Positions 26,540-36,646 are shown, numbered from the stretch's first letter. The stretch is 64,000 nucleotides of DNA from Modicisalibacter coralii (GCF_004117855.1 NZ_QWBW01000015.1:62001-126000); one strand, 5' to 3'. Notes: generated by a model not told the origin, from the letters alone. Program-made: numbers and translations.

Positions 26540-27985
26540 TCAGTGCCCTCCATGGCCGGAATGGGCCTGGCTGTCGAGGAGCTCGATCTTCTCGACGATG
26601 AGGCCAAGATCCGTCTGGGTGACGCCCACTCGGACCTGCGCGCCCACCGGCACATCCTCAAGCAGGGCCCGGTTGCCCACCATGAACGGCATGGTCATGC
26701 CCGGCATGTTGAGGGACTCGAACGGCCCGTGGTTGAGCGTGATCATGTCGCCCATGATCCCTTCGATGACGCCCTCCGCTTCATGGAGCTGCATCGCTTT
26801 CCCCTCCTCCAGGGAACGGGCTTCCAGTCCACGCAGGCTGGCTTCGGAGTCGAGCAGGAACTGCCCTGACGTGACAATCTCCTGCCCCTCTTGGAGGCCT
26901 TCGATGATCTCGGTCTTGCCGACCCCCTCGCGGCCAACCAGGACCTCGGCCGGCTGATAGCGACCGTCCCCAGCGGCCAGCATCACCAGGGTCCTGTGGC
27001 CGGTGCGGATGACCGCATCGCCGGGCACGACCAGCGCCTCGCTGGCGTGGTGATTGAGCGCGACATTGGCCGTCATTCCCGGGCGCAGGCGCTGTTCGGC
27101 GTTGGGGAGTTCGACCCGGACACGGACGGTGCGGCTGTCGGCATTGGTCCTGGGCAGGACGGACTGGATCACCCCGTCGAACGACACCCCGGGAAACGCT
27201 GGGAGCTGAGCTTCAACGCTGCCACCCGCCGCCAGTGCACCGGCTTGCGCCTCCGGCACCGCCACTTCCAGCCAGACCGTGTTCAGCCCATTGATCTCGG
27301 CGACGGGGCTGCCCTGGGCAAGGGTCATCCCCTCCCGCACGGACAGCGAGGTGATGACGCCGTCGACCGGGCTGGTGATGGTCCAGGTGGTCTGCGGCAT
27401 CCCTGTCCGCTCCAGACGCTCGATCAGGTCCAGCGGCATGCCGGCAATCCGCATCCGCTGGCGAGCCGCGGCCGTCAGCTCCGGCTCTTGGAGCTGCCGC
27501 ATGGCGAGGTACTCCTCCTGTGCGGCCAGCCACTCGGGAACCAGCAGATCAACCAGGGGGGCGCCCTTCTCCACGACGTCATCAGGGGACAGCCCGTAGA
27601 CGCGCTCGACAAACCCGCCGCTACGGGTCTGCACAATGGCCAGGTCACGGGCATTGAATGCCAGGATGCCGGTGGCCTCAGTGGTATCGTCCAGCGTCTC
27701 CCGGGCGACCTTGCCGGTACGAATGCCGAGGTTCTGAACGATGGAGGCATCGATGTTGACACTCGCCCCGGTGGACTCATCCGCATAGCGGGGCACCAGG
27801 TCCATGTCCATGAAGGGCGATGGGCCAGGGGCGTCGAACTTCTGCTGCGGGTACATCGGGTCGTACCAGTAGAGCACCTCACGCCCGGCATCATCGACTG
27901 TCGCCAGTGCGGTAGGGATGCCCGCTGCCCCCAACGCAGCTGCTGTGGCCACCAGGACGGCAAGGCGTTTCATGGACTTCATCAT
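26540..27985 (-). CDS. cusB: RND efflux membrane-fusion protein CusB with fused CusF-like domain
   Basis: A 481-residue periplasmic adaptor. After a signal peptide comes a heavy-metal-binding domain ([20 protein letters not shown], then MDMDLVPRY), the barrel-sandwich and helical hairpin, beta-barrel and membrane-proximal domains. Residues about 395-470 ([29 protein letters not shown]) form a CusF-like domain, followed by a His-rich end (HSGHGGH). Such CusB-CusF fusions exist, but here a separate cusF is also in the operon. Overlaps cusC by ATGA. Confidence 0.9.
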   Translation of the reverse strand: MMKSMKRLAVLVATAAALGAAGIPTALATVDDAGREVLYWYDPMYPQQKFDAPGPSPFMDMDLVPRYADESTGASVNIDASIVQNLGIRTGKVARETLDDTTEATGILAFNARDLAIVQTRSGGFVERVYGLSPDDVVEKGAPLVDLLVPEWLAAQEEYLAMRQLQEPELTAAARQRMRIAGMPLDLIERLERTGMPQTTWTITSPVDGVITSLSVREGMTLAQGSPVAEINGLNTVWLEVAVPEAQAGALAAGGSVEAQLPAFPGVSFDGVIQSVLPRTNADSRTVRVRVELPNAEQRLRPGMTANVALNHHASEALVVPGDAVIRTGHRTLVMLAAGDGRYQPAEVLVGREGVGKTEIIEGLQEGQEIVTSGQFLLDSEASLRGLEARSLEEGKAMQLHEAEGVIEGIMGDMITLNHGPFESLNMPGMTMPFMVGNRALLEDVPVGAQVRVGVTQTDLGLIVEKIELLDSQAHSGHGGH

Positions 27986-29232
27986 TGGAAGGCCCCTCCA
28001 TAGGTCAGGTACAGCGACGACGCCACGAGAGCCTTTTGCTCTTGCAGGTCAATGCGCCGCATGCGCAGATCGATCAGTTCACGGCGAGCGTTGATGACGC
28101 TCTGGAGCGTCCCGCTGGCTGCCCGGTAGTCGGCCAGCGTGAGACTGACCTTCCTTTCGGCGAGAGGGAGCAGGCCACTATCGAGACGCTCGATCGCGCG
28201 AACGAGGCGGTCATGCTCGGCAAGCTGGGTTCTGGCGCTTGCCAGGAGGACCTGGCGAGTGTCCTGATAATCGTGTTGCACCGATGACAGGCCTCGCTCG
28301 CGGGCGTCGATCATCGGATCCTGGCGCGACCGGGAGAACAACGGCAGGTCGACCGACACGCGGAGGCTTACCATGTCCCCGAACGCATCATCCCGGTGCT
28401 GGTAGTCCACCCCCCATGACCAATCCGGCGACTTGGCGGCAGTGGCCAGCGCCAGCTCGGCCGCGGCCGCCCCCTGACGGGCTTCCACCACTTTCAGTTG
28501 GGGGTGGCTGGGCAAGGCATCGAGGATCTGGTCATCCGCAATGGTCCAACGGGGCCATTCACCGGTTACGGATAGATCGGTGTCCTCGCCGAGCCATCGC
28601 GCGAGATTGAGCTTCGATACGGCGCGATTGCGTTCAAGCTGATCCTGCCGCTCGTCCAGGAGCAACTTCTCCTGCTCGGGAATGACGCTCTCGGCAGCCA
28701 GTCCACCTCCGCCGGAAAGCCGGGCTCTCGTGGCTTCCTTGAGAAGCCGATTTTCCCGGTACAGCTCATCGAGCAGCCGCAGGCGCTGCTTCACGGCGAA
28801 ACCGCGAATCCACGCCTCGGCGGCCCCCAGGCGAATGTCGAGTTCGGCGAGTTCACGATTCGCCCTGGCCACGGAGAGGCCGGCTTCCGCCTGGTCCACT
28901 CGGGCATCACGCTTGGCCCGGCTGGGTACCGGCTGGACCAGGCCGATGGATTGCATCGACATCCGGTCCTCTTGAAGGCGCCATTGATCGGGACCTTCCA
29001 CCGGGATGTTTCGCAGACCGAGGTTCAGCTTGGGGTCCGGCAACTCGCCAGCGGGAATGATGGCGTGCTCGGCAGCGTCAACAAGCTCGGTGCGCGCGCC
29101 GAGCGAGGGGGAACGGTCGAGGGCTGCCTCGAGGGTGCCCTCCAGAGACAACGCCATGGCGCCGGGGGAGGCAAGCACAAGGGAAGCCAGGACAGCCGCC
29201 ACAGGGCGCCTGAACCAAAGTTGGTACATCAT
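27982..29232 (-). CDS. cusC: TolC-family outer-membrane channel CusC
   Basis: A 416-residue outer-membrane factor with signal peptide (to about GAMALSLEG) and two OEP repeats rich in long coiled helices. Unlike E. coli CusC it has no lipobox Cys after the signal peptide. First gene of the cusCBAF run, it supplies the channel for the Cus pump. Overlaps cusB by four bases. Confidence 0.85.
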   Translation of the reverse strand: MMYQLWFRRPVAAVLASLVLASPGAMALSLEGTLEAALDRSPSLGARTELVDAAEHAIIPAGELPDPKLNLGLRNIPVEGPDQWRLQEDRMSMQSIGLVQPVPSRAKRDARVDQAEAGLSVARANRELAELDIRLGAAEAWIRGFAVKQRLRLLDELYRENRLLKEATRARLSGGGGLAAESVIPEQEKLLLDERQDQLERNRAVSKLNLARWLGEDTDLSVTGEWPRWTIADDQILDALPSHPQLKVVEARQGAAAAELALATAAKSPDWSWGVDYQHRDDAFGDMVSLRVSVDLPLFSRSRQDPMIDARERGLSSVQHDYQDTRQVLLASARTQLAEHDRLVRAIERLDSGLLPLAERKVSLTLADYRAASGTLQSVINARRELIDLRMRRIDLQEQKALVASSLYLTYGGAFQ

Positions 29233-29304
29233 GGATGGATTCCTGCACGTTCATTGACGCGGCGGCCGCCGCACAAGTCGCCCGCGAGTGTTGACTCGCA
29301 AAAG

Positions 29305-29655
29305 CTAAGAGAACGAGGGAATCAGGCTTTGGGAGGGTGCCAGATCACGCCGGGTGAATCGCAGCGGGAAAAAGCCGTCCATGAGCTGGATCATGGATGA
29401 ACGGGCCAGGGTCGGCAGCGTCTTGCTGGCAGAGAGCTCGAAGATGGCACTGGAATGGCAGTCCATTTCCCCGCTGCAGTCTGGCTGACTCGAGGTGTCA
29501 GGCATGTCACAGGAGGCGCCACCCTGCTCTGCCACCGACGCTGCCTGAGCGGCGTGGCTGCATTCTTCAATGTCCGCGATGAGGTTCGCCTGACCCGAGA
29601 CGGGAATCAGGACGAAAGCGAACAAAATGAACACTATACGGCGAACGAGTGTCAT
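29305..29655 (-). CDS. Small Cys-containing periplasmic protein ahead of cus operon (CzcI-like)
   Basis: A 116-residue protein with a signal peptide (TLVRRIVFILFAFVLIPVSG) and four to five Cys residues spread among CSHAAQ, GASCDMPDT, PDCSGEMDCHSS. Small proteins of this sort often precede metal RND operons (CzcI and relatives) and are thought to modulate them. ATG 29655 is taken; GTG 29667 is possible. It lies 72 bases before cusC on the same strand. Function is not established. Confidence 0.6.
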   Translation of the reverse strand: MTLVRRIVFILFAFVLIPVSGQANLIADIEECSHAAQAASVAEQGGASCDMPDTSSQPDCSGEMDCHSSAIFELSASKTLPTLARSSMIQLMDGFFPLRFTRRDLAPSQSLIPSFS

Positions 29656-29667
29656 GAAGACGAGCAC

Positions 29668-30438
29668 ACAACCTTGAGTAGGCTGAGGAGCATACAGCGT
29701 TGGGCAGGGTTAGACAATAACCTCGTTCTGGCTTTGGTATGATCTGCTCACTGCCTCCACTTGGATGCCCTGGATGGCTGCTGACATCCATTGCCTTCTT
29801 CCCGGTCAACGGAGCACCCAGCTGTAGACCACCCGCAGATAGGTAATGAGCCTGGCCGATTTTCTCTGTCCGAAGCCCCCCTCTTGGAGACGTTCGACAA
29901 CAGGGCTCGACCATGCGGTATGAGATGGGCATCCATATAGGTCTTCATCCGGGCCACTTGAAGCATGGTGAGGGAGCACCTCTATATGCCCGGAAAGATT
30001 CCTGATGGATAGCCTCTGAGGTATCAGGGCTAGGCTTGATTGTGCTGGAGAAACTCGGCAGGATATGAAGCTTTGGAAAGGTAAATATAAAGACACCTGA
30101 GCGGCCACTGCCAAATCAGGACAACAACATTCACACAACTATCAATTCTTTACCATGCTGACACCCTTTTTCCCTTTCTTACAGTTTCGTAACGCTTATA
30201 GCAGCGAGCCACCTTAGGAATTGATGCAGAAGCCGGATCAAACGCTTTCTGGCAACAACTAGCACACCCACAACAACTTGATAGTCCAGCGGAAGCTAAA
30301 GAATCAAACTTGCAAGGCGAGAGACGTCAAACATTAAAGCCGAACGATTTATAACGAAATGCACAACATCTTCCATCAACTCACCTATTAGGCTACTAGC
30401 CGACATGATGCTGAAAAATCAAACAGGATGGATAAAAA
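29668..30438. other. 770-base gap with a frameshifted fragment
   Basis: Between the divergent cus operon and cytochrome gene. Promoters for both must lie here. Apart from the fragment at 29806-29951, the region becomes AT-rich toward 30400 and shows no clear RNA gene or repeat. Confidence 0.4.
29806..29951 (-). pseudogene. Short frameshifted gene fragment, family not recognised
   Basis: The minus strand reads MKTYMDAHLIPHGRALLSNV SKRG in one frame and, after a run of six G, GFGQRKSARLITYLRVVYSW VLR and stop in the next. Joined, it looks like one coherent C-terminal piece interrupted by a homopolymer indel. I cannot name the family. Confidence 0.3.
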
Positions 30439-31326
30439 ATGTTTAAGATGGTGCTGGGTGGAATCATCACCATGCTACTCCTCATCACCGGAGGAGCAAC
30501 TGTTGTTTTCAGCGGCATTTACAATGTAGCCGCAACGGAAGAACACCTTCCATTTGTCGAGCCAATACTACACTCCACCATGCATGCATCCGTGGAGGCC
30601 GGTGCGGAAGACATCGAAGTCCCCGACCTGAACAGTGACAGCATGATTCAAGCCGGAGCTAAAGCCTATAACGACCTCTGTGTCGCGTGTCACCTAAAAC
30701 CCGGTCTTGAGAGCACTGTCCTTCGCGCCGGGCTCAACCCCTTGCCACCGACCTTCTCAGAGTCTGCTCACCAGAATCCCGCCCAGCAATTCTGGATCAT
30801 CAAGAACGGCATCAAGATGACCGGCATGCCCAGCTGGGGCGCGACCCATGACGACGAAGAGCTGTGGGAGCTCGTCGCCTTCCTGCAGGAGATGCCGTCG
30901 CTCTCGGAGCCGCAGTACAACGCCCTGGTGAGCGGCGAGCGTCAGGGCATGGCGCTCGCCTCGAACGACGCGCCCCCGGCGGCCGATGACGGTCACGATC
31001 ATGAGCACGGCGATATGGGCGGAATGACCATGGCGCGGGACGCTCACGACCCGGCAACCGCCGATGACGGCCATGATCACGAGCACGGCGACATGAGCCC
31101 CATGGCCAACGCTCACGGCGAAAGCGCGCCCGAGCCGAGAACCGCTGACGACGGCCATGATCACGAGCATGGCGACATGAGCGCCATGACCGACACCCAT
31201 CAGGAGCAAGAAGCCGAGCCGGCAACCGCCGACGACGGTCACGATCACGAGCACGGCGACATGAGCGACATGACGGCCCAGGACACTACGAGCCACGACG
31301 ATGGCCACGAGAACCACGACCATTGA
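30439..31326 (+). CDS. Membrane-anchored cytochrome c with His/Met-rich repeat tail
   Basis: A 295-residue protein. Residues 1-30 are a membrane anchor (KMVLGGIITMLLLITGGATV). A class I cytochrome c domain follows, with haem motif CVACH at 81-85 and axial Met in KMTGMPSW at about 127-130. The last 110 residues hold four copies of ADDGHDHEHGDM separated by Met/Ala-rich linkers and end HENHDH. Such His/Met clusters bind copper or zinc. It may pass electrons while sequestering or oxidising periplasmic copper; this is inference. AGGA precedes the ATG. It lies in the metal-resistance block. Confidence 0.8.
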   Translation: MFKMVLGGIITMLLLITGGATVVFSGIYNVAATEEHLPFVEPILHSTMHASVEAGAEDIEVPDLNSDSMIQAGAKAYNDLCVACHLKPGLESTVLRAGLNPLPPTFSESAHQNPAQQFWIIKNGIKMTGMPSWGATHDDEELWELVAFLQEMPSLSEPQYNALVSGERQGMALASNDAPPAADDGHDHEHGDMGGMTMARDAHDPATADDGHDHEHGDMSPMANAHGESAPEPRTADDGHDHEHGDMSAMTDTHQEQEAEPATADDGHDHEHGDMSDMTAQDTTSHDDGHENHDH

Positions 31327-31558
31327 TACAGCGCACCGTATCGCGCCTGGTCTCGCCACCCACACCGATCCAGGCGGCTGATCAACCTCGGCGAGCAGTG
31401 CTACATCGATGCGCTATCTGGTGACACGCCGTGAGCGATGACGTCTGAACATGGCCTGGATCAACAACGGTCTCATGAACGTTGTCCAAGATAGTCCGAC
31501 CACATGACGTCGGTCGCACATGCCCATAAGGGGCCTCAATGCTTAGGAGACACCTCTC

Positions 31559-32644
31559 ATGACAAACTCTCTGCAGCGACCATGGCTGGCCAGTCTCGTG
31601 GCTGGCATCGCCCTCGGCGCCTCGACTGCCGCCATGGCGGCCAGCGACCGGGCCTTCGTGCCGATGGGGACGGCAGATGCCGCGGGTATCATCGACTTGG
31701 AGCGTCAGGAGGTAATATCGACCGTGACAGGTACGCTCAATACGCACGGCTCCGCCCTGACTCCCGACGGTCAGCAACTTATTCTTGGCAGTCTCACTCC
31801 TCATGAGCCCGGCACTGAGATCGCACGCCCTGAGGGTGTAACGGAAGACGAGCACGCTGCCCACCATGGCGATGGCGGAACGGTCTCCCGGGAAGCCGCG
31901 AGTACTGGCCTGCTCTACGTCGCCGACACGGTCACGAGCCAAGTCGTCAGGACACTGGAGGTGCCTGGACCCGTGCATCATGTGCTGGTCACGCAGGACG
32001 GGCGTCATGCCGTCTCGACCCACCCCATGGGCGGAGGCATCAGCGTGGTGTCGCTGGACAGCGGCCAGGTGATCGCCTCCGTCGCCACGGGGCCGAACCC
32101 GAATTACCTGGTTCAGAATGAGGAGGGAGGGAGCATATTCGTCAGCAACGCCGGTAACGGCACCATCAGCGAGGTGGATCCCCAGCATTGGTTCGTGCGA
32201 CGGAACATGCGCGTGGGTGGCAGCCCAGAGCATATGGTGCTCTCGAATGACGGCGAACGCCTGTACGTCAACGATGATACCGGGGGGAGAGCCCTGGCGC
32301 TGGATCTTGCGAGCGCGAGCGGGAGTGTGGCCGCAGAATACGAGATCGGCGCGGCGCCTCACGGCATCGACCTGAGTCCCGATGGCCAGACGCTCTATGC
32401 CACGAGTCAAGGCGATAACCGCCTGGTCACGTATTCCCTCGAGGACGGCACACGACACAGCACCGACCTGGCTCCGGCCCCCTACCATCTCGCCGTGGCG
32501 CCCAGCGATGGACGAGTGCTGATCACTAGCCGCGCCAACCCCGTGCTGTGGATCCTGGCCCCGGATTCCCTTGAGGTCTTGAAGACCGTGGAACTGGGGG
32601 GCATCGGTCACCAGATATCGCTCGAGGCGTCGCATGCCCGTTGA
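31559..32644 (+). CDS. Periplasmic YVTN/YncE-type beta-propeller protein
   Basis: A 361-residue protein with a signal peptide ending near AMAAS and repeated propeller blades: GIIDLERQEVISTVTG, LYVADTVTSQVVRTLEVPG, SVVSLDSGQVIASVATG, IFVSNAGNGTISEVDPQH, YVNDDTGGRALALDL, LYATSQGDNRLVTYSLEDG. Such propellers occur beside copper and c-type cytochrome genes, but a catalytic role is not evident. An EHAAHHGDGG loop between early blades could bind metal. TAGGAGA precedes the ATG. Function unknown. Confidence 0.75.
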   Translation: MTNSLQRPWLASLVAGIALGASTAAMAASDRAFVPMGTADAAGIIDLERQEVISTVTGTLNTHGSALTPDGQQLILGSLTPHEPGTEIARPEGVTEDEHAAHHGDGGTVSREAASTGLLYVADTVTSQVVRTLEVPGPVHHVLVTQDGRHAVSTHPMGGGISVVSLDSGQVIASVATGPNPNYLVQNEEGGSIFVSNAGNGTISEVDPQHWFVRRNMRVGGSPEHMVLSNDGERLYVNDDTGGRALALDLASASGSVAAEYEIGAAPHGIDLSPDGQTLYATSQGDNRLVTYSLEDGTRHSTDLAPAPYHLAVAPSDGRVLITSRANPVLWILAPDSLEVLKTVELGGIGHQISLEASHAR

Positions 32645-32700
32645 ACCAGCTGCTGCCCGGGCAATCCTTTTTCACTGCATGACAGTCAGGTAGAACCCCA

Positions 32701-33423
32701 GTGGAAACGCTCTCCTCCATCGGCCTGATCGGCGCTCTCTTCGGCGGGCTGCTGTCGTTCTTCTCACCCTGCACCCTGCCATTGCTGCCCGCCTATCTCT
32801 CGGTAGTCACCGGCGGGAGTGCCGGCAAGGCGGATCGGCGCTTCGAGGCGATGCTGCTGAGCACCTTCTTCGTCTTCGGCTTCAGCGTGGTGTTCATCCT
32901 GATGGGCCTGGGAATCACAAGTATCGGCCAACTCCTGCGCGGTTATCGCCAGGAGCTCAACTGGATCACCGGAAGCGTCGTCATAGTGCTCGGCCTGTTC
33001 ATGACTGGCGTGTTCCGGTTGCCTGTCCTGCAGCGCAGCTTTCAGTGGTCGCCGGAGCTGCGAGGGGGGTCTCCCATGGCGGCGACCTTCTTCGGTGTCT
33101 CCTTCGCCATCGGCTGGACGCCCTGCATTGGGCCGATTCTGGGGGCGATCCTGATGGCCACCTCGACCACCGCCAACGCCCAGGCCGGCATGCTCTATCT
33201 GGCGACGTACTCTCTGGGCCTGGCCCTGCCCTTCCTGGCCAGCACCCTGCTGCTCAACAGGTTCAGCCACTACCGAGGCCGTCTCGGCAAGTGGAGTGCC
33301 TATGCCCGACCGGTGGCGGGCGTGATCTTGGTCCTCATGGGCCTGCTGATCGTCTCCGGGACGCTCACCCGGCTTTCGAGCATCCTGGTGGACTGGTTCC
33401 CGTCCCTGGCCACAATCGGCTGA
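32701..33423 (+). CDS. ccdA: CcdA/DsbD-type thiol electron carrier
   Basis: A 240-residue membrane protein with six segments and the two conserved cysteines in LSFFSPCTLPLLPAYLS and GWTPCIGPILGA. CcdA moves electrons from cytoplasmic thioredoxin to periplasmic thiols, keeping haem-attachment cysteines reduced during cytochrome c maturation or repairing copper-damaged disulphides. Start is GTG. It lies in line with the cytochrome c and propeller genes, so support of that cytochrome is plausible. Confidence 0.85.
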   Translation: METLSSIGLIGALFGGLLSFFSPCTLPLLPAYLSVVTGGSAGKADRRFEAMLLSTFFVFGFSVVFILMGLGITSIGQLLRGYRQELNWITGSVVIVLGLFMTGVFRLPVLQRSFQWSPELRGGSPMAATFFGVSFAIGWTPCIGPILGAILMATSTTANAQAGMLYLATYSLGLALPFLASTLLLNRFSHYRGRLGKWSAYARPVAGVILVLMGLLIVSGTLTRLSSILVDWFPSLATIG

Positions 33424-33662
33424 GGACGCCGATCGGAATCCAATCGTCGAGTCTCCTACGATGTCTCGACGTAACGCCATCCTCCATGACGGCCTGTTCC
33501 GTGCCATGGCGCCCGGCTCGGCCGACACATTGCTGAAGGCCATGGCGGGATTGCCGCGACGCAAACGACCCAGCGCCCGCCACCGGGCGTGGTCCCCGGT
33601 CTGGCCGAGAATCAGGAGATGCCTGGCTGGCGGCGTCACACTTCAGGGGCTTCGATAAAGTC

Positions 33663-34718
33663 CTACAGCCCCCCTAGGTGTTCGTAGATACCGCCGGCCT
33701 CGCTCTCCGCATCCGCCACCACGGGTTCGGGTTCCGGCGCCGGTCGGATGGCGACGACCTGGCCATCGGGATCATCCACCACGCCGCGTAGCTGTTGATA
33801 GTCGAGGGCCATGGATTCCCCATCGGCAGACTGACCCAGCAACGTTAATGCCTCCAGCAGTTGCGCCATGCCGTTCGCCTGCACCTCCAGCGGCTGGTAG
33901 GCCTGCACGTAGGGCGTGCCCGCGTGCCAGCCGGCCTTGATCGGTTGATCGATGATGTTGACCTGAGTGCCTTCGGGAACCCGTGTAAAGAGCGATTCGA
34001 TGTCTTCCGGGAACATGCGAATACAGCCACGGCTGGCACGCATGCCGATGCCGCCCGGCCGGTTGGTGCCGTGGATGAGATAGCCGTCGAAGCCGAGCAG
34101 GATCGCATAGTCGCCGAGGGGATTGTCCGGCCCCGGGGGGACCACCGCGGGGGCCTCCTCGCCACGCGCCGCCGCTTCCTGCCGCACCGACTCAGGCGGG
34201 TACCAGGCAGGGTTTTCGATGCGCATGGTCGTCACGGTCTTGCCGAGCGGGGTGTCGAAACCTTCACGACCGATGCCGATGGGATAGGTCTCGACCCGCG
34301 GCGATTCCCCCTCCTCCAGCGCCGGGTAGTAGTAGAGGCGGAGTTCGGCGAGGTTGATCACGATGCCCTCGCGGTCTACCGGCGGCAGCAGGCGCTGCGC
34401 CGGGATCACTACCTCGGTACCCTCCCCGGGCATCCAGACGCTGAGATCGGGATTGGCGCGACGAATCTCCTCGTACCCCAGGTTGTGCTCGCGGGCGAGG
34501 TCGAGCAACGTTTCCTCGGCATCCGCTTCGACGGTGTAGTTCTGCCCGATGAGGTCGCCCCCCCTGGGCAATGGGTAGTGGCCCTTGGGCCAGTCGGCTG
34601 GCATCTCAGCCGCCTGGAGGGTGGAGCTCCCAGCGGCTAGCAGTACCACCGCAGCCTGCAGGCAACGCAGAGCCTGACTCACTCCTGTGCGGCCAGGCCA
34701 ATCGGTGTCGATCGTCAT
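33663..34718 (-). CDS. L,D-transpeptidase with LysM domain (ErfK/YbiS type)
   Basis: A 351-residue periplasmic enzyme. After a signal peptide (ending near QAAEM) comes a LysM-like domain (YTVEADAEETLLDLAREHNL to GTEVVIPAQRLLP). Then a YkuD domain with HGTNRPGGIGMRASRGCIRM, giving catalytic His, Ser and Cys, and a long acidic tail. Members attach lipoproteins to peptidoglycan or make 3-3 cross-links. ATG 34718 is chosen for the signal peptide and GAGGA upstream. It is 17 bases downstream of lgt on the same strand, so the pair may act on lipoproteins. An island copy in addition to the chromosomal one at 318. Confidence 0.85.
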   Translation of the reverse strand: MTIDTDWPGRTGVSQALRCLQAAVVLLAAGSSTLQAAEMPADWPKGHYPLPRGGDLIGQNYTVEADAEETLLDLAREHNLGYEEIRRANPDLSVWMPGEGTEVVIPAQRLLPPVDREGIVINLAELRLYYYPALEEGESPRVETYPIGIGREGFDTPLGKTVTTMRIENPAWYPPESVRQEAAARGEEAPAVVPPGPDNPLGDYAILLGFDGYLIHGTNRPGGIGMRASRGCIRMFPEDIESLFTRVPEGTQVNIIDQPIKAGWHAGTPYVQAYQPLEVQANGMAQLLEALTLLGQSADGESMALDYQQLRGVVDDPDGQVVAIRPAPEPEPVVADAESEAGGIYEHLGGL

Positions 34719-34735
34719 GCCAAAGTCCTCTGTGA

Positions 34736-35557
34736 TCAGGGAGTCGATATGGGGCGTTCCGGCTCTCGCGCCTTGCCCACCGGGCGAGGTTGGCGACGTG
34801 ACCACGCCACCAGCGCCACTCCCGCCACCAGCATCGGCAGGCTCAGCAACTGACCCATGGTCAGCCAACCGAAGGCGATGAACCCTAGATGGGGATCGGG
34901 CAACCGGACAAATTCCACGGCGAAGCGGAAGACGCCGTACAGCAGCAGGAAGAGCCCCGAGATCAGTCCCCGGCGGCGCGGCCGACGCGACAGCCACCAG
35001 AGCACCGCAAACAGCACCAAGCCTTCCAGAGCAAATTCATAGAGCGCCGAGGGGTGGCGTGGCGCCGACCCCATGTGTGGGAATGCCATGGCCCAAGGGA
35101 GGTCGCTGATCTGCCCCGGCAGTTCGTGGTTGATGAAGTTGCCGAGGCGCCCGGCCCCTAGACCAATCGGCACCATCGGCGCGATGAAGTCAGTGAGCTG
35201 AAAGAAGCCAAGACGGTGCCTGCGGGCAAACAGCAGGGCAGCGACCAGGACACCAGTCAGGCCGCCATGGAAACTCATGCCCCCCTCCCAGAGCCTGAAC
35301 AGCCACAACGGGTTGGCCAGGAACTGGTCAATGCCATAGAAAAGGACATAACCCAGGCGTCCGCCGAGCACGACGCCCAATGCCCCGTAGAAGATCAAGT
35401 CACCGATGTCGTCCTGGCTCAAGCCCAGCCGAGGAGCGCGATAGCGACCAAGCAGCCATGCCGCGACGAAGCCGACAACGTACATCAGGCCATACCAGTG
35501 GACCTGCACCGGCCCGATGGCGATGGCAATCGGATCGATCTGAGGATACTGCATCAT
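34736..35557 (-). CDS. lgt: Prolipoprotein diacylglyceryl transferase
   Basis: A 273-residue membrane enzyme with seven segments, the Lgt signature [17 protein letters not shown], and [11 protein letters not shown] near the start, [12 protein letters not shown] later. Lgt adds diacylglycerol to lipobox Cys, the first step of lipoprotein maturation. As an essential housekeeping gene normally sits elsewhere on the chromosome (with thyA), this one is probably a second copy carried as cargo. Lgt copies are known in copper islands. Start at ATG 35557. Confidence 0.9.
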   Translation of the reverse strand: MMQYPQIDPIAIAIGPVQVHWYGLMYVVGFVAAWLLGRYRAPRLGLSQDDIGDLIFYGALGVVLGGRLGYVLFYGIDQFLANPLWLFRLWEGGMSFHGGLTGVLVAALLFARRHRLGFFQLTDFIAPMVPIGLGAGRLGNFINHELPGQISDLPWAMAFPHMGSAPRHPSALYEFALEGLVLFAVLWWLSRRPRRRGLISGLFLLLYGVFRFAVEFVRLPDPHLGFIAFGWLTMGQLLSLPMLVAGVALVAWSRRQPRPVGKAREPERPISTP

Positions 35558-35717
35558 TTTGTTTCCATCCCTGTGTGGAAAGGGGGAGTCAACCGCCACA
35601 TCGGCATGGGAGGGCCCATCGGCAAGTCATCATCAGTAACACTTGGCGTGGTGCCCCGCCTATCCGGTGCCATGGGATATCGACGAGGGGGAACGGGCAG
35701 ACGCCCAAGGAGGCCGC

Positions 35718-36044
35718 TCAGGCGCGCGGAGGGCGATCGAGGCGTTCGAGAAGTGTCAGCGGCCAGACTGCACCCGGGACCAGGCCTGTCGGCAGGGAGA
35801 CAGTAGACAGGGGTTGGGTGTCTAACATCACGGCGTCGCAGTGCCCGCAGAACGCACTGCAGATTGTCAGCCCGCCCTGCTCATCGGTTGTCTCCAACAC
35901 GGGAGATACCAATGCTAGATCCGAGGCCGACTCGACAATACATGGATCACCGGCGTGATGTCCGGCCGCCATGACGACACCAGGCAAGGCTACGCTGATA
36001 CCCAGCAGGATACACAACAGCCATGTCATGGCAGAGCGCGGCAT
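35718..36044 (-). CDS. Small secreted Cys/His-containing protein, metal-island type
   Basis: A 108-residue protein with a signal peptide (MTWLLCILLGISVALPGVVM) followed by AAGHHAGDPC and ICSAFCGHCD. The CxxxCxxC-like cluster and His pair suggest metal binding in the periplasm. AAGGCGAC precedes ATG 36044. Resembles small DUF2946-type proteins of copper islands, but I cannot assign it firmly. Confidence 0.5.
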   Translation of the reverse strand: MPRSAMTWLLCILLGISVALPGVVMAAGHHAGDPCIVESASDLALVSPVLETTDEQGGLTICSAFCGHCDAVMLDTQPLSTVSLPTGLVPGAVWPLTLLERLDRPPRA

Positions 36045-36223
36045 AGGCGTCGCCTTGTTCAGGAAGCACGGATCTTGGTCGGAGTATTTCACGCTACCAG
36101 CACAGGCCACAACCTCGATGCTGCACCGAGGTTAACGGCGCCATCCGGCTTGATGTGAGTCAATGGCGAGGCCTCGGTTCTGGACTATTTTGAAGGAAAC
36201 CTCCTCCCTAGGAGCTCTGCCGA

Positions 36224-36646
36224 ATGTCCAGGCACGCCCCGTCTCCCAGACCTTCCATGCGGATTGCCACCGCATGGTCTCGCCTTGGGTGGGTCATCCT
36301 GCTGGGCATGGTGGTGCTCTTCAGTGCCGGCACGATGGCGGATGTGCCCTCCTCCACCGCGTCTGGCCAGGTTGGCGTCGAGCTTCTCTCGGACACGCAC
36401 TCGAATACCTCGCTCATCAACACGGAACACCCTCGACCTCACTGCCACCATGGCCATGGCGCTCGCCATATCGGCAGCGCCCTGTTGCGCCTGGAGCGCC
36501 AGGACCCCGAGTTCAAGCCCCTTCCCTCCAGCATGGTGATCCCCGCCATGGCACCTCGAGTTGCCACCGCCTGCGGCACGCCAAGTGCCCTTCCCGTTCC
36601 ATCGCCGACTGCAGTCTACCTGTTGACTCAACGCTTCAGGGCTTGA
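36224..36646 (+). CDS. Small membrane/secreted His-rich protein
   Basis: A 140-residue protein with one hydrophobic segment (LGWVILLGMVVLFSAGTMA) and a His cluster (HPRPHCHHGHGARH). AGGAG lies about ten bases before the ATG. Divergent from the preceding small gene. A long antisense frame exists here but lacks a signal or known motif. Probably a periplasmic metal-binding protein; function not established. Confidence 0.5.
   Translation: MSRHAPSPRPSMRIATAWSRLGWVILLGMVVLFSAGTMADVPSSTASGQVGVELLSDTHSNTSLINTEHPRPHCHHGHGARHIGSALLRLERQDPEFKPLPSSMVIPAMAPRVATACGTPSALPVPSPTAVYLLTQRFRA

Noticed and set aside
23400-26957. A 1185-codon open frame on the plus strand
   Set aside because: It is antisense to cusA/cusB, His/Arg/Gly-rich without domains, and arises from the codon bias of the GC-rich genes opposite.
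33424-33662. Possible 65-residue gene at 33461
   Set aside because: No ribosome site, Arg-rich GC-driven composition and no recognisable motif; treated as intergenic.
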